The notes: a model not told the origin generated them from the letters alone. Shown: positions 8,254 through 17,060, counted from the stretch's first letter. The stretch: 64,000 nucleotides of DNA from Candidatus Dormiibacterota bacterium (GCA_035532035.1 DATKRS010000019.1:185726-249725), one strand, 5' to 3'. Numbers and translations: made by a program.

Positions 8254-9621
8254 TCACCCGTGAGCCTCTCGGAGCGCAACGGTACCGGAGGCGAGTTTGG
8301 GAAGCGTGCCGACGTCGTAACGCCCGTGGCGAAACTCGGCCGTGGCGAGAATCTCCAAACAGACGTCCACGGTCGTGTGGACGCCGGCGATCTCCGTTTC
8401 GCGCAGGGCGCTCTCCATTCGCGCGATCGCCGCATCGCGCGTCTCGCCGTGCGCGACGATCTTCGCAAGCAGCGAATCGTAGTACGGCGGCACGACCGAG
8501 CCGCCGTACACGTGCGTGTCGACGCGGATCCCGGGACCGTCTGGAAAGACGACTCGCGAGAGCGTGCCAGCTTCCGGCACGAAACCGTTGCGCGCGTCCT
8601 CCGCGTTGATCCGGCACTCGATCGCGTGCCCACGAGGCTGCAGGTCCTTCTGGTCGTACCCGAGACGCTCGCCGGAGGCGATGCGTATCTGCTCCTTGAC
8701 GAGGTCGACGCCGTACACCATCTCCGTTACGGGGTGCTCGACTTGAATGCGCGTGTTCATCTCCATGAAATACGCGTGGTCGCCCGCGACGAGAAACTCG
8801 AGCGTTCCCGCATTCGTGTAGCCGACGCTGCGGCAGGCGCGCACTGCCATCTCGTGGAGTGCCGAACGCAGCTTCGGCTGGAGGTTCGGCGCAGGAGCCT
8901 CCTCAACGAGCTTTTGATGCGACGGTTTCTGCAGCGAGCAATCGCGCTCGCCGAGGTGGAGCACGGTGCCGAAGTCGTCTGCGAGCACTTGTACCTCGAC
9001 GTGCCGCGGGCGTATCAGGAGCTTTTCCATGTAGACGCGCCCGTCTTTGAAGCTCGCTTCGGCTTCCGCCGTAGCGCTGGCAAACGCGCGCTCGAGGTCC
9101 TCCGGCCGCTCCACGACGCGCATGCCCTTGCCGCCGCCGCCCGCCGTGGCTTTGAGCAGCACCGGGTACCCGATGCGCTTGGCGGCGTCGCGCGCCTTCT
9201 GCGCGGATTCGAGAATGTCCGAGCCCGGCGTCGTGGCGACGCCTGCCTCCTTCATGATGCGCTTCGCGGTGGCTTTATCTCCCATCGCCGCGATCACGGA
9301 CGGCTTCGGCCCGACGAACGCGAGGCCGTGGTCGGAGAGGATCTCCGCAAAGCGCGCATTCTCCGCGAGAAATCCGTATCCCGGGTGCACGGCTTCGCAT
9401 CCAGAAGCCAGTGCCGTCGAAACGATGTTCGCGATATCCAGATACGAGCGAGGCACGGGCCCCGGGCCGACGCAATACGCTTCATCCGCCTCGCGCACGT
9501 GCATGGAATCCTTGTCGGCTTGCGAGTAGATCGCCACCGTTTGCACGCCGAGATCGTGACAGGCGCGGTTGATGCGCACCGCGATCTCGCCACGGTTGGC
9601 GATGAGAACCTTGGAGAACAT
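8254..9621 (-). CDS. accC: Biotin carboxylase (acetyl-CoA carboxylase subunit)
   Basis: 455 aa, the standard AccC length. It carboxylates biotin on the carrier protein with bicarbonate and ATP, the first step of fatty acid synthesis. Motifs are FSKVLIANRGEIAVR at the start, the glycine-rich ATP-grasp loop TAGGGGKGMR, HLGERDCSLQ, and EMNTRIQVEHPVTE with metal and catalytic residues. Its neighbour upstream (9628-10032) is the place where accB is normally found, but that protein lacks the biotin lysine. Confidence 0.97.
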   Translation of the reverse strand: MFSKVLIANRGEIAVRINRACHDLGVQTVAIYSQADKDSMHVREADEAYCVGPGPVPRSYLDIANIVSTALASGCEAVHPGYGFLAENARFAEILSDHGLAFVGPKPSVIAAMGDKATAKRIMKEAGVATTPGSDILESAQKARDAAKRIGYPVLLKATAGGGGKGMRVVERPEDLERAFASATAEAEASFKDGRVYMEKLLIRPRHVEVQVLADDFGTVLHLGERDCSLQKPSHQKLVEEAPAPNLQPKLRSALHEMAVRACRSVGYTNAGTLEFLVAGDHAYFMEMNTRIQVEHPVTEMVYGVDLVKEQIRIASGERLGYDQKDLQPRGHAIECRINAEDARNGFVPEAGTLSRVVFPDGPGIRVDTHVYGGSVVPPYYDSLLAKIVAHGETRDAAIARMESALRETEIAGVHTTVDVCLEILATAEFRHGRYDVGTLPKLASGTVALREAHG

Positions 9622-9627
9622 CGCCTT

Positions 9628-10032
9628 TTAGGCTCGCTCGAGCTCGAAGAGCGGGCGACCGTAATCCACGAGGTCACCGTCGCCTTGCAAAATGGAGGCG
9701 ATGCGGCCAGCACCGCGGCTGCGAATCGGGTTGCGAATGCCCAGCTGTTCGACATAGCCGAGCTCGCGATCGCCGTCGAGCACTTCACCGACGAACGGGG
9801 CGGGACGCGAAAGGTGAAAAATACCGACGCGATCCGCTGCAATCTGATCGACACGCGCGGTGACCACCGGCTTCGCCTCGGGCACCGGCAGCACGAGCCC
9901 ACGTTGCGCGACCGCCCGTCGCACCTCGAAGTGCTCGTTCTCGCGCTCGATGCGAACCGACTGCAGATCGTTTGCGACGAGAAACTCGGCCAAGCGGCGC
10001 ACGCGCGCCGGAATCTCCTCGGAGCCGGTCAT
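9628..10032 (-). CDS. AccB-like (biotinyl-domain) protein lacking the biotinyl lysine
   Basis: 134 aa, six bases upstream of accC, in the position and with the size of biotin carboxyl carrier protein. The N-terminal part resembles AccB (RRLAEFLVANDLQSVRIE, then EHFEVRR). The C-terminal half keeps the hammerhead fold pattern (VGEVLDGDRELGYVE...GRIASILQGDGDLVDYGRPLFEL). In BCCPs the loop reads E-A-M-K-M; here residues 95-99 are EQLGI, so the biotin lysine aligns with Gly98. The surrounding frame is intact, so a frameshift is not the explanation. It cannot carry biotin at the usual site; a structural or regulatory role beside AccC is possible, and a true BCCP must lie elsewhere. ATG at 10032 overlaps the folK stop. 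Confidence 0.8.
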   Translation of the reverse strand: MTGSEEIPARVRRLAEFLVANDLQSVRIERENEHFEVRRAVAQRGLVLPVPEAKPVVTARVDQIAADRVGIFHLSRPAPFVGEVLDGDRELGYVEQLGIRNPIRSRGAGRIASILQGDGDLVDYGRPLFELERA

Positions 10033-10457
10033 GCTCTCGGCATTCCGCGTCCGCGGGGGAAAGCCCCTACCTCCGCAAGCGGCACCATGACGAACGGCCG
10101 CTCGCGAAGACGCGGGTGCGGGACGCGCAGCCCGGGTTCGTCGACGTGCACGTCGTCGTACAGCAGCAAATCGAGATCGATGACACGCGGTCCCCAGCGA
10201 TAGCTCGTGCGCCGGCCCAAGCGCCGCTCGATCCTCTGCAACGCGTGGAGCAAGGCGCGCGGCCCCAGCATCGTTTCGAGCTGCACGGCTGCGTTGACGA
10301 ACGACGCCTGCGCGCTGCGTCCCCACGGCGGCGTCCGATGCAGCGACGAGACGCGACGCACGCGCCCCGCTTCACCGAGCGCGCGAATCGCGCGCCGCAC
10401 GTTTCCGGCTGCGTCGCCGACGTTCGATCCCAGGCCGACGTACGCGATCCGGCTCAC
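10029..10457 (-). CDS. folK: 6-hydroxymethyl-7,8-dihydropterin pyrophosphokinase
   Basis: 142 aa. Transfers pyrophosphate from ATP to hydroxymethyldihydropterin in folate synthesis. Family motifs are YVGLGSNVGD, the FVNAAVQLET segment, RIERRLGR, WGPRVIDLDLLLYDD with the Mg-binding aspartates, and VPHPRLRERPFVMVPLAE. The start is a GTG at 10457 in a GTGA overlap with folB. Confidence 0.95.
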   Translation of the reverse strand: MSRIAYVGLGSNVGDAAGNVRRAIRALGEAGRVRRVSSLHRTPPWGRSAQASFVNAAVQLETMLGPRALLHALQRIERRLGRRTSYRWGPRVIDLDLLLYDDVHVDEPGLRVPHPRLRERPFVMVPLAEVGAFPRGRGMPRA

Positions 10458-10819
10458 TGCCCGACGTAGCGCGGATTCTCGCGCTTCAGCGTTATCGAGG
10501 GCGTCGCTCCGTCGAGCAGCTCCGGCTTCGCGATCGTTACCGATGCCCGCGCGACGCGCGCATCGGCGAAGACGGCGTCGAGAACGTCGGCCGCCACGCG
10601 CTCGAGCAGCGCGTGCGAACGCGCGCGCACGACCTCGACGATGCTGCGATAGAGCCGTCCGTAGTGGAGCGTGTCGCCGACGTCGTCCGAGGCAGCCGCC
10701 GCGCCGAGAGCGATCTCCGCGACGACGTCGATTTCGAACGTTTGCTCGCGCTCGCGCTCGCCGGGGTCGGCGCCGTGGCGCGCCCGAACGCGAATGCCGC
10801 GCAGTGCTATTGCGTCCAT
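10454..10819 (-). CDS. folB: Dihydroneopterin aldolase
   Basis: 121 aa from the ATG at 10819 (an in-frame ATG at 10834 would add five residues). Cleaves dihydroneopterin to the FolK substrate. It reads MDAIALRGIRVRARHG, GEREREQTFEIDVVAE, DTLHYGRLYRSI and the HALLERVAADVLDAVF helix, in the order typical of the family. Part of the folC-folP-folB-folK block, overlapping both neighbours. Confidence 0.93.
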   Translation of the reverse strand: MDAIALRGIRVRARHGADPGEREREQTFEIDVVAEIALGAAAASDDVGDTLHYGRLYRSIVEVVRARSHALLERVAADVLDAVFADARVARASVTIAKPELLDGATPSITLKRENPRYVGQ

Positions 10820-11628
10820 CCTACGGGCCTCCATCCGCGATAGATTGCGTCCGCCACCTGCACGGCGTCACGCGTCTGTGCGACGTCGTGCACGCGGACG
10901 ATGTCGATTCCGGCTGCCGCCGCGAGGGTGCTCGTCGCAGCCGTTGCAGCGACGAGATCGCCCGCCGTGCGCCCGGTCAGCTTTCCAAGCGTCGACTTTC
11001 TCGACGCGCCCAGCAAAGTCGGAAACCCGAGCGCGACGACGCGGTCGAGCCGTCGCAGAACGCGCAGATTCTGCTCCGCGGTCTTGCCAAACCCGATGCC
11101 GGGATCGAGCATCATGCGCTCGCGAGGAATGCCTCGCTCCACGCCACGCCTCCCGCACTCCTCGAGCACGCGTACGACGGCGTCCACGACGTCCCCCTCG
11201 TACTGCGCCGTCTCTTGGTTGTGCATTGCAACGAATCCGAGGCCGGCTTCGGCTGCGATCTCGAGCAGCTCGTCCGGCGCGCGCCGCACGCAGTTGAGCA
11301 CGTCGGCTCCCGCCTCGACCGCCGCCCTCGCAACGGCGGGCTTCCAGGTGTCGATCGAAAGAATGACGCGCGGGAATCGCTCGCGCAGCGCGCGCAGAAC
11401 GGGAAGCACGCGAGCCGTTTCGGTCGCTGCATCGACGGGGACGTGTCCCGGGCGCGTCGATTCGCCGCCGACGTCGAGCGCATCGGCACCCTCGTCGACG
11501 TGCCGCCGTGCCGTCGCAACCGCGCCCTCGAGCGCGGTGCTGCCGTCCCCTGAAAACGAATCCGGCGTAACGTTGACGATGCCCATGACGTACGTGCGCT
11601 CGCCCCACGCGAGAAGGCGTTCAGCCAC
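10807..11628 (-). CDS. folP: Dihydropteroate synthase
   Basis: 273 aa TIM-barrel enzyme joining pterin pyrophosphate and p-aminobenzoate. Signatures are VMGIVNVTPDSFSGDG, ALDVGGESTRPGH, ILSIDTWKP, LDPGIGFGKTAEQNL, LLGASRKS and DIVRVHDV. The loop residues that contact pABA are in place. It overlaps folC (8 bases) and folB. Confidence 0.96.
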   Translation of the reverse strand: MAERLLAWGERTYVMGIVNVTPDSFSGDGSTALEGAVATARRHVDEGADALDVGGESTRPGHVPVDAATETARVLPVLRALRERFPRVILSIDTWKPAVARAAVEAGADVLNCVRRAPDELLEIAAEAGLGFVAMHNQETAQYEGDVVDAVVRVLEECGRRGVERGIPRERMMLDPGIGFGKTAEQNLRVLRRLDRVVALGFPTLLGASRKSTLGKLTGRTAGDLVAATAATSTLAAAAGIDIVRVHDVAQTRDAVQVADAIYRGWRPVGWTQ

Positions 11629-12934
11629 GAACCGCAGTGCCGCGCTCGAGCGCGATCTGACGAACGGCAGCGACGACGAAGGTCGAGCCGGTGACGACGA
11701 GCACGTCGTCCGCAGCGCAGCGCTCCAGCGCGAGCGCGAAGGCGTCCGCCGGCCGATCGATCGCAGCGACCGGAACGCCGAACTGCTGCGCGAGCTGCGC
11801 GAGCCGTTGCGGAGCGAGCGATTTGCGCCCCGCCGCGCGAAATGACGTCACGACGAAGGAGCTCACGAGCGGCGCCAGCGCTTCGAGGATCGCATGCGCG
11901 TCCTTGCCCTGTCCGATGGCGACGAGCGCACGCAATCTACGCTCGGGAAAGTGCTCCCGCAGCGCTTCGGCGAGATGCTGGGCCTTCTCCGCGTTGTGCG
12001 CGATGTCGAGGACGATCGCCGGCTCGCCCGAGAGAATCTCCATGCGCGCCGGAATGACGACGCTCCCGAGACCGCGCTCAACCGCTTCGGGCGCGGGACG
12101 CAGCCCGGGCGGTAAGGCTTCGAGCGCGGCAATCGCCGTGCGCGCGTTACGCCGTTGAAACGCCCCAAGGACCGGCAGCGCGATCTCGTATCGCGCGCTC
12201 GCCGTGCGCACGATGAACCGCCGATCGTCGCCGCCGTACGGCGTGACCTCCGTGACGTCAACCACCCGTCGTACCGGGGCGCCGATAGCCTCAGCGTGCG
12301 CTTCGATCACGTTGAGTGCCTCCGGCCGTTCGACGCCGAGCACCAGCGGCACGTCGGCTTTTGCGATGCCGGCCTTTTCGGCGGCGATGGCTTCGATCGT
12401 GTCGCCGAGGACATCGGTATGATCGTACCCGACCGACGTGATGACCGAGACCTCGGGAAGGAGCACGTTGGTTCCGTCCAGCCGGCCCCCGATTCCCACC
12501 TCGATCACCGCGACATCGACTCCTTCGCGCGCGAAGTAGGTGAACGCGAGCGCCAGGAGCGTCTCGTAGTACGTCGGCCGTCCGTGCTCGTCGTTCGTCT
12601 TGTCGAGCGCCGGCATCATCTCGTCGAGCAGTTGCGCGAAGCGCTCTCGTGAGACCGCGACGCCGTCGATCGAGGCGCGCTCCGTCAACGCATGAAGATG
12701 CGGTTTCACGTGCAGACCGCTGCGCAAGCCCGACGCGGTGAGAGCGGCGGCAATCATCGTCGCCGTCGACCCTTTGCCACTCGTTCCGCCGACGTGAACC
12801 GTCTTGTACGCGTCTTGGGGATCGCCGAGGGCCCGAAGCAGCGCGCGGATGCGATCGAGACCGAGCCCCCGATGGCGCGACTGCGCCTCGTCGATCAGCC
12901 CGATGAGGTAGCGCTCTGCCTCTTCATACGTCAT
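11621..12934 (-). CDS. folC: Folylpolyglutamate/dihydrofolate synthase
   Basis: 437 aa Mur-ligase-like enzyme that adds glutamate to folates. P-loop VGGTSGKGSTATMIAAAL is near residue 50, followed by YYETLLALAFTYFA, VIEVGIGGRLDGTN, ITSVGYDHTDVLGDTIE and LDIAHNAEKA. The start overlaps the moaB stop in an ATGA junction. The C-terminal part is shorter and more variable, as usual. Confidence 0.95.
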   Translation of the reverse strand: MTYEEAERYLIGLIDEAQSRHRGLGLDRIRALLRALGDPQDAYKTVHVGGTSGKGSTATMIAAALTASGLRSGLHVKPHLHALTERASIDGVAVSRERFAQLLDEMMPALDKTNDEHGRPTYYETLLALAFTYFAREGVDVAVIEVGIGGRLDGTNVLLPEVSVITSVGYDHTDVLGDTIEAIAAEKAGIAKADVPLVLGVERPEALNVIEAHAEAIGAPVRRVVDVTEVTPYGGDDRRFIVRTASARYEIALPVLGAFQRRNARTAIAALEALPPGLRPAPEAVERGLGSVVIPARMEILSGEPAIVLDIAHNAEKAQHLAEALREHFPERRLRALVAIGQGKDAHAILEALAPLVSSFVVTSFRAAGRKSLAPQRLAQLAQQFGVPVAAIDRPADAFALALERCAADDVLVVTGSTFVVAAVRQIALERGTAVRG

Positions 12935-13416
12935 TGGGCGAGCAGCTCGAGCGCGTGCGGGAGCACGGACGCAATGACCGCGATCGACTCGGCGACCGCC
13001 TTCGGACTGCCGGGAAGGTTCACGATCAGCGTACGGTGGCGTACGCCCGCGATGGCTCTCGAGAGCATCGCCGTACGGACGTGCACGAGAGATGCCGCGC
13101 GAATCGCTTCGCCGATACCGGGAACCTCGTAGTCGATTACTGCAAGCGTGGCTTGCGGCGTTCTATCGCGCGGACTCAAGCCGGTGCCCCCGCTCGTCAG
13201 AACCAGCGCTGCCGACGAGGTGTCGGCGAGATCGATGAGCTCGGCCTGCAACCGGCTCATATCGTCGGGAAGGATCAACTCTCGCACGATCTCGTAGCCG
13301 GCTCCCAATCGTTCGCGCATCACGGGAAGGCACGCATCCGGCCTCGTGCCGTCGGCCGCGCGGTCGGAGAGGACGATCAACGCCGCGGTGAAGCGCCCGT
13401 TCAGCGTCTGCGCCAC
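12931..13416 (-). CDS. moaB: MoaB/Mog-type molybdopterin-binding protein
   Basis: 161 aa from a GTG at 13416. The MoaB/Mog fold catalyses or supports adenylylation of molybdopterin. Motifs are AALIVLSDRAADGTRPD, VLTSGGTGLSPRDRTPQAT and VNLPGSPKAVAE. The longer open frame upstream overlaps moaC. Whether it acts as MoaB or Mog cannot be settled from the sequence; a moeA gene lies about 27 kb further on. Confidence 0.93.
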   Translation of the reverse strand: MAQTLNGRFTAALIVLSDRAADGTRPDACLPVMRERLGAGYEIVRELILPDDMSRLQAELIDLADTSSAALVLTSGGTGLSPRDRTPQATLAVIDYEVPGIGEAIRAASLVHVRTAMLSRAIAGVRHRTLIVNLPGSPKAVAESIAVIASVLPHALELLAQ

Positions 13417-13874
13417 GTTCCGCTCTTTCCGCCGCGCTTCTCCAGCAACGCGACGCGCTCGATCGCAATGCCCTTGTCGAGTGCTTTGGTCATGTCGTAA
13501 ATCGTGAGCGCCGCAACGGTGGCGGCGACGAGTGCCTCGAGCTCCACCCCCGTGCGAGCGTTCGTTCGCGCTTCGGCTTCGATGCGCAAGCGATTGGGCG
13601 GCTTCCACTCGAAACGCACGTCGATGCTGCCGAGCGGCAGGGCGTGCGCGAGTGGAATCAGCTCGTCCGTGCGTTTCGCCGCCGCGATACCGGCAATCTG
13701 CGCCGTCGTCAGCGCGTCGCCTTTTGCGAGCGTTGCCTCACGAAGCGCGCGGAAGGCCGCGGCACCCATGAACACGACGGCCTCGGCGCGCGCGACGCGA
13801 CGCGTCGCTCGCTTCGAGGAGACGTCGACCATCGTGACGGCGCCGTCGCGCGAAAAGTGTGAGGGTTTCGGCAT
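13401..13874 (-). CDS. moaC: Cyclic pyranopterin monophosphate synthase
   Basis: 157 aa. Converts the MoaA product to cPMP in molybdenum cofactor synthesis. Recognisable by MVDVSSKRATRRVARAEA, AGIAAAKRTDELIPLAHALPL, EAEARTNARTGVELEALVAA and IYDMTKALDKGI. The ATG at 13874 faces the + strand gene at 13903 with 28 bases between them. Probably the first gene of the long leftward unit reaching xseB. Confidence 0.95.
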   Translation of the reverse strand: MPKPSHFSRDGAVTMVDVSSKRATRRVARAEAVVFMGAAAFRALREATLAKGDALTTAQIAGIAAAKRTDELIPLAHALPLGSIDVRFEWKPPNRLRIEAEARTNARTGVELEALVAATVAALTIYDMTKALDKGIAIERVALLEKRGGKSGTWRRR

Positions 13875-13902
13875 CGTATAGGATAAAGCGGTTCGGAGCT
13901 CG

Positions 13903-14541
13903 ATGCCGCTATTCAAGGACACCGGCGGTGATCCTCGGGAGCTCGTCGCGACGATCCTCGCGCTGTACGGAGCTCTCGGCGACGCCGCGTGCGGAAATCC
14001 TCGCGGCTTTGCTGCACGCAAGGCCGGCGCCGCCGTCGCCTTCGCGGAGGCGGCCGGCGTGGACGCAGGGACGCGCGACGCGCTCGCCTTTGCGGCGACG
14101 CTCCACGCGGTAGGCGCAATCGGCAACGCGCAGGGCGGGGACGCACCCGTCCTCGCCGCGCGCCGCTGCGCGCAGATTGCCGCGCTCCCGCCGGCGACCG
14201 CCGAGCTCGTGCGCGCGCAAGCCGAGCACTGGGACGGAACGGGATTCCCCGACCAGCTGCGCTGGGACGCCGTCCCCTTCCCCGCTCAGCTTCTTCTTCT
14301 GGCGGAGATCGTGCTGCGCAGCACCGGCGAAGACGAGGCGCTGGAGCGCGTCAACGCCGAGAGCGGCCGCGCGCTGGCGCCGCCTGTAGCTGCCGCCTAC
14401 GCTGCGTGGGCGCTGCACGGCGGCGGCGCAGTCGAGCCTGTCGTTCTGCCGTACGCGGCGCTCGACGCGGGAGCCTGCGATCCGGGTGCGCTCTTCGAGC
14501 TCGTCGCGGTAACGGTCGCACGAGCCGTCGGAGCGTCGTGA
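13903..14541 (+). CDS. Degenerate HD-GYP-like protein
   Basis: 212 aa. The segment ALAFAATLHAVGAIG looks like the HD-GYP helix (usually LLHDIGKI) with the metal Asp replaced by Ala, and EHWDGTGFPDQLR resembles the GYP motif region. The length is enough for a single shortened HD domain. If the alignment is right, it is unlikely to hydrolyse c-di-GMP and may bind a ligand or partner. It overlaps the next gene in a GTGA junction, so the two are probably translated together. No membrane segment or signal. Confidence 0.7.
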   Translation: MPLFKDTGGDPRELVATILALYGALGDAACGNPRGFAARKAGAAVAFAEAAGVDAGTRDALAFAATLHAVGAIGNAQGGDAPVLAARRCAQIAALPPATAELVRAQAEHWDGTGFPDQLRWDAVPFPAQLLLLAEIVLRSTGEDEALERVNAESGRALAPPVAAAYAAWALHGGGAVEPVVLPYAALDAGACDPGALFELVAVTVARAVGAS

Positions 14542-15374
14542 TTCGCGGATCGGTGCTCTACGAGGTGCTCGAGAGCCGCGGCATTCGCAGCGTCGTCGAT
14601 CCATCGATGGGCGTACCCGTGCATCTCGGCTATCTCAAGAGACACGGCATCGCAGTGCACGGCGGCGACGTCTTCGACTGGGCGGTTCGGGTGGGAGAGG
14701 GGATCGCCGTCAACGATTCCGTGATCCTACGCGACGAAGACATTGCTTCGATCGTCGAGATGCTGCCCGGCCGCGTCTACTCCCTCGACCACTTTACCCC
14801 ATGGGAAGGGACGCTTTTCAGCCAAGAGCAGTGCCGGTATCTCGACGTCTGGCGCGACAACGTGCGCGCGCTGCGCAGCGACGCGCACGTCGGGCTCGCG
14901 ATCCTCGGGCTCTGGCGCGTCTTCTGCTACTGGATGCAGAAAGCGCAGACGCCCGATGCGATGGAGGACGTCGCTCCCGGCGATCTCGCCTGGCAGTATC
15001 TTCGGCAGACGCCACCGCTCGCGACGAACGGTCTGCACAACACCGTTCGTTGCGCCGATCCGGCTACGGTCGTCGACGCGTGCCGCGCAGAAGCGCTCGT
15101 CCTCGACGCGTCGGCCGAGAAGAATCGTGACGACACGCGCATCTGGATGTGGGAGGCTTGGTGGCGAGGCAACCCGCATTTCAGACCGGATCCGCCGTCG
15201 CACGAGCACGAGCTCGCGCGTCTCGTCGCTCGCGCCGATTCGTATCGCGACGTCCTCGTCGCCACCACGCAGCGCGCGGCACGCGATGCCGCGGACGCGC
15301 TGCGCCCGTCGCGCCGTTCAATAGAAAGCGTCTCGACCGGTTCCGGCGACGTGTATATCGTCGCGTCGCGCTAG
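14538..15374 (+). CDS. Putative D12-class DNA methyltransferase-like protein
   Basis: 278 aa from a GTG overlapping the previous stop. The N-terminal part (VVDPSMGVPVHLGYLKRHG, then GGDVFDWAVRVGEGIAVND) resembles SAM-binding motif I and the following D/N segment of D12 adenine methylases, and FSQEQCRYLDVWRDNVRAL resembles their Y/F-F-T-x-E-N...D-x-I-R region. No DPPY catalytic motif is visible (the C-terminal part has VLDASAEKN), so catalysis is doubtful. The family call is from pattern only. It converges with the next gene, sharing CTAG at 15371-15374. Confidence 0.62.
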   Translation: MIRGSVLYEVLESRGIRSVVDPSMGVPVHLGYLKRHGIAVHGGDVFDWAVRVGEGIAVNDSVILRDEDIASIVEMLPGRVYSLDHFTPWEGTLFSQEQCRYLDVWRDNVRALRSDAHVGLAILGLWRVFCYWMQKAQTPDAMEDVAPGDLAWQYLRQTPPLATNGLHNTVRCADPATVVDACRAEALVLDASAEKNRDDTRIWMWEAWWRGNPHFRPDPPSHEHELARLVARADSYRDVLVATTQRAARDAADALRPSRRSIESVSTGSGDVYIVASR

Positions 15375-15565
15375 CGGGTCGAGCCCGCGTTCTGAAAGCG
15401 CGCCCAGATCAGGCACAGGAGGGCGAGAACCCAGAGCACCACCAAGTGGGTAACGTGGTGCGCGTGCGCCGCGCCGGACTTGGTGAAGACGTTGATGATG
15501 CCCATCCCGTACAAGATGCCGAGGATGAAGAACGCGAGGGCGAGCACGAGTGCGAGAGCTTTCAT
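15371..15565 (-). CDS. Small membrane protein of unknown function
   Basis: 64 aa starting MKALALVLALAFFILGILYG, with two hydrophobic segments (about 3-25 and 39-58) joined by a polar loop carrying AHAHHVTH. The start is well supported: GGAGG lies six bases upstream of the ATG at 15565, and that ATG overlaps the uppP stop (ATGA). Function unknown; coupling to uppP suggests an envelope role. Confidence 0.72.
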   Translation of the reverse strand: MKALALVLALAFFILGILYGMGIINVFTKSGAAHAHHVTHLVVLWVLALLCLIWARFQNAGSTR

Positions 15566-16422
15566 GAGATACCTCCTATGCGGGCGAGAACGAAGCAAAT
15601 GGAACCGAAAACGACGCAATACCAGCCGAACGGGCGGAGATCGTTACGTTTGAAGTACCGCGTGAGAAACGCGACCGAGAGATAGGCGGCCACACCGGCA
15701 AGAATCGCGCCTTCGAGCGCCTCGATCGCGGCGAGATGGGCGCCCGGAGCGAAGAGCCGTGGAATCTCGAGCAGCGCGGCGGCCCCGATTACGGGCGTCG
15801 CGAGCAAAAACGAAAAATGTGCGGCTTCTTCGTGATCGAGATCGCAGAGCAGCCCGCCGACGATCGACGCGCCGGAGCGAGAGATGCCCGGGAGCAGCGC
15901 GAATGCCTGCGCGACGCCGACCGCGGCGCTCTGCGCGTACGTCATGTGCTCGATCGCGCGCGGAGATCGAGTCTCGGAGCGCTGCTGGCGGCGGCGCAAG
16001 TACTCGCCGGCGAACATTACCAGCCCGTTGACGACGAGAAATCCGGCAGCGGCGAGTGCTGAGCCGAAGAGACGACGCACGGGGTCCTCTGCTACGAGAC
16101 CAATGATGCCGACGGGGATGGTTCCGACGACGAGCCGCCATCCGACGGACTCGTTGCGCTCGCTCGAGAGCTTTCCGCGAATGACGCTGCGGACGAGCGC
16201 ACGAACGATGCCCCACCACTCGCGTCGATAGAAGAGCACGAGGGCGAGTGCGGTTCCCAAGTGCAGCACGACCACGAAGGCGAGAAACGACGGATCGGAC
16301 CGATGGATGTTGCGCCATTGCAGGAGTGCGGGAACGAGAATGATGTGGCCGAGGCTCGAGACCGGAAACAGCTCGCTCACGCCTTGCAGGAGCGCGAGAA
16401 AAAGCGCTTGTGCGATCCCCAT
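15562..16422 (-). CDS. uppP: Undecaprenyl-diphosphatase UppP/BacA
   Basis: 286 aa integral membrane phosphatase that recycles the undecaprenyl carrier of peptidoglycan synthesis. Both active-site regions are present: LQGVSELFPVSSLGH near residue 14 and ALLPGISRSGASIVGGLL in the second half. About eight hydrophobic segments. It follows the TonB cluster by 11 bases on the same strand. Confidence 0.95.
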   Translation of the reverse strand: MGIAQALFLALLQGVSELFPVSSLGHIILVPALLQWRNIHRSDPSFLAFVVVLHLGTALALVLFYRREWWGIVRALVRSVIRGKLSSERNESVGWRLVVGTIPVGIIGLVAEDPVRRLFGSALAAAGFLVVNGLVMFAGEYLRRRQQRSETRSPRAIEHMTYAQSAAVGVAQAFALLPGISRSGASIVGGLLCDLDHEEAAHFSFLLATPVIGAAALLEIPRLFAPGAHLAAIEALEGAILAGVAAYLSVAFLTRYFKRNDLRPFGWYCVVFGSICFVLARIGGIS

Positions 16423-16433
16423 CGTTCTTCAGC

Positions 16434-17024
16434 TTACCACGCGGAGAACTGCACGCGAAAGAGATAGCTCGAGGCCACGGCGATGCAGTTGCGCCGCGCC
16501 GGCGCGTAGCGCGCGTCGCGTGCCATCGCGATGGCGAGCGCGTCGAACGAGGGACTGCTCGTGCTCTGCTCCAATGCCGCGGCTCTCACCGAACCGTCGG
16601 TATCCAGTTGCACCCGCACGGCCGCGACGCCCGATACGTCTTGCGCGCGTACCGAGGGCGGGATCTGCGGTGGCGGAGGGGTCGCGATCAGCGCCGCGGG
16701 TGCATTGCGATCCGCGCATCCGCTCGCGGGCGTCGGGCGCACGCGTGCGCCCGCGGCCGGCGTCGCGGGCGGCGCTGCCGGCGGCGCGGGAACGGGGGCG
16801 TGGCTACGCGGACGTGCTTGCGCGAGGTGCGGCACTGCGATCGCGCGTCGCTTCGCGTGCGGCGGCGGCGTGCGTGGCGGCTGCGTCGGGCGAATCGCTA
16901 CGATCCGTTGCACTTGTGTCAGCTTCGTTCCGATTTCGCTCGCGTGCGTCGGCTTGGGAGGATGCACGACGAACGCGACGATCGCATGGACGAGAATCGA
17001 GAGCGCAAAGGCGGCAACGAGCAC
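16434..17024 (-). CDS. TonB-like energy transducer (1), cysteine-paired C-terminal domain
   Basis: About 196 aa: membrane anchor LVAAFALSILVHAIVAF, a Pro/Ala-rich periplasmic linker, and a TonB C-terminal domain (VAAVRVQLDTDGSVRAAAL, then ARYAPARRNC). Two cysteines bracket the domain (GCADRN and RRNCIAV). The visible start is a GTG at 17024 that removes the expected positive N-terminus; the frame upstream reads RITARRARW before it, with no ATG, GTG or TTG, so the true start is unclear. It transduces proton-motive force from ExbB/ExbD to outer-membrane transporters. A hairpin separates it from the next TonB-like gene. Confidence 0.85.
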   Translation of the reverse strand: MLVAAFALSILVHAIVAFVVHPPKPTHASEIGTKLTQVQRIVAIRPTQPPRTPPPHAKRRAIAVPHLAQARPRSHAPVPAPPAAPPATPAAGARVRPTPASGCADRNAPAALIATPPPPQIPPSVRAQDVSGVAAVRVQLDTDGSVRAAALEQSTSSPSFDALAIAMARDARYAPARRNCIAVASSYLFRVQFSAW

Positions 17025-17060
17025 CCAGCGCGCGCGCCGAGCGGTGATGCGACCCCCCTC

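Noticed and set aside
9628..9780. Frameshift hiding the biotin lysine
   Set aside because: The frame codes for the conserved fold on both sides of the loop, and the stretch was re-read codon by codon without a break.
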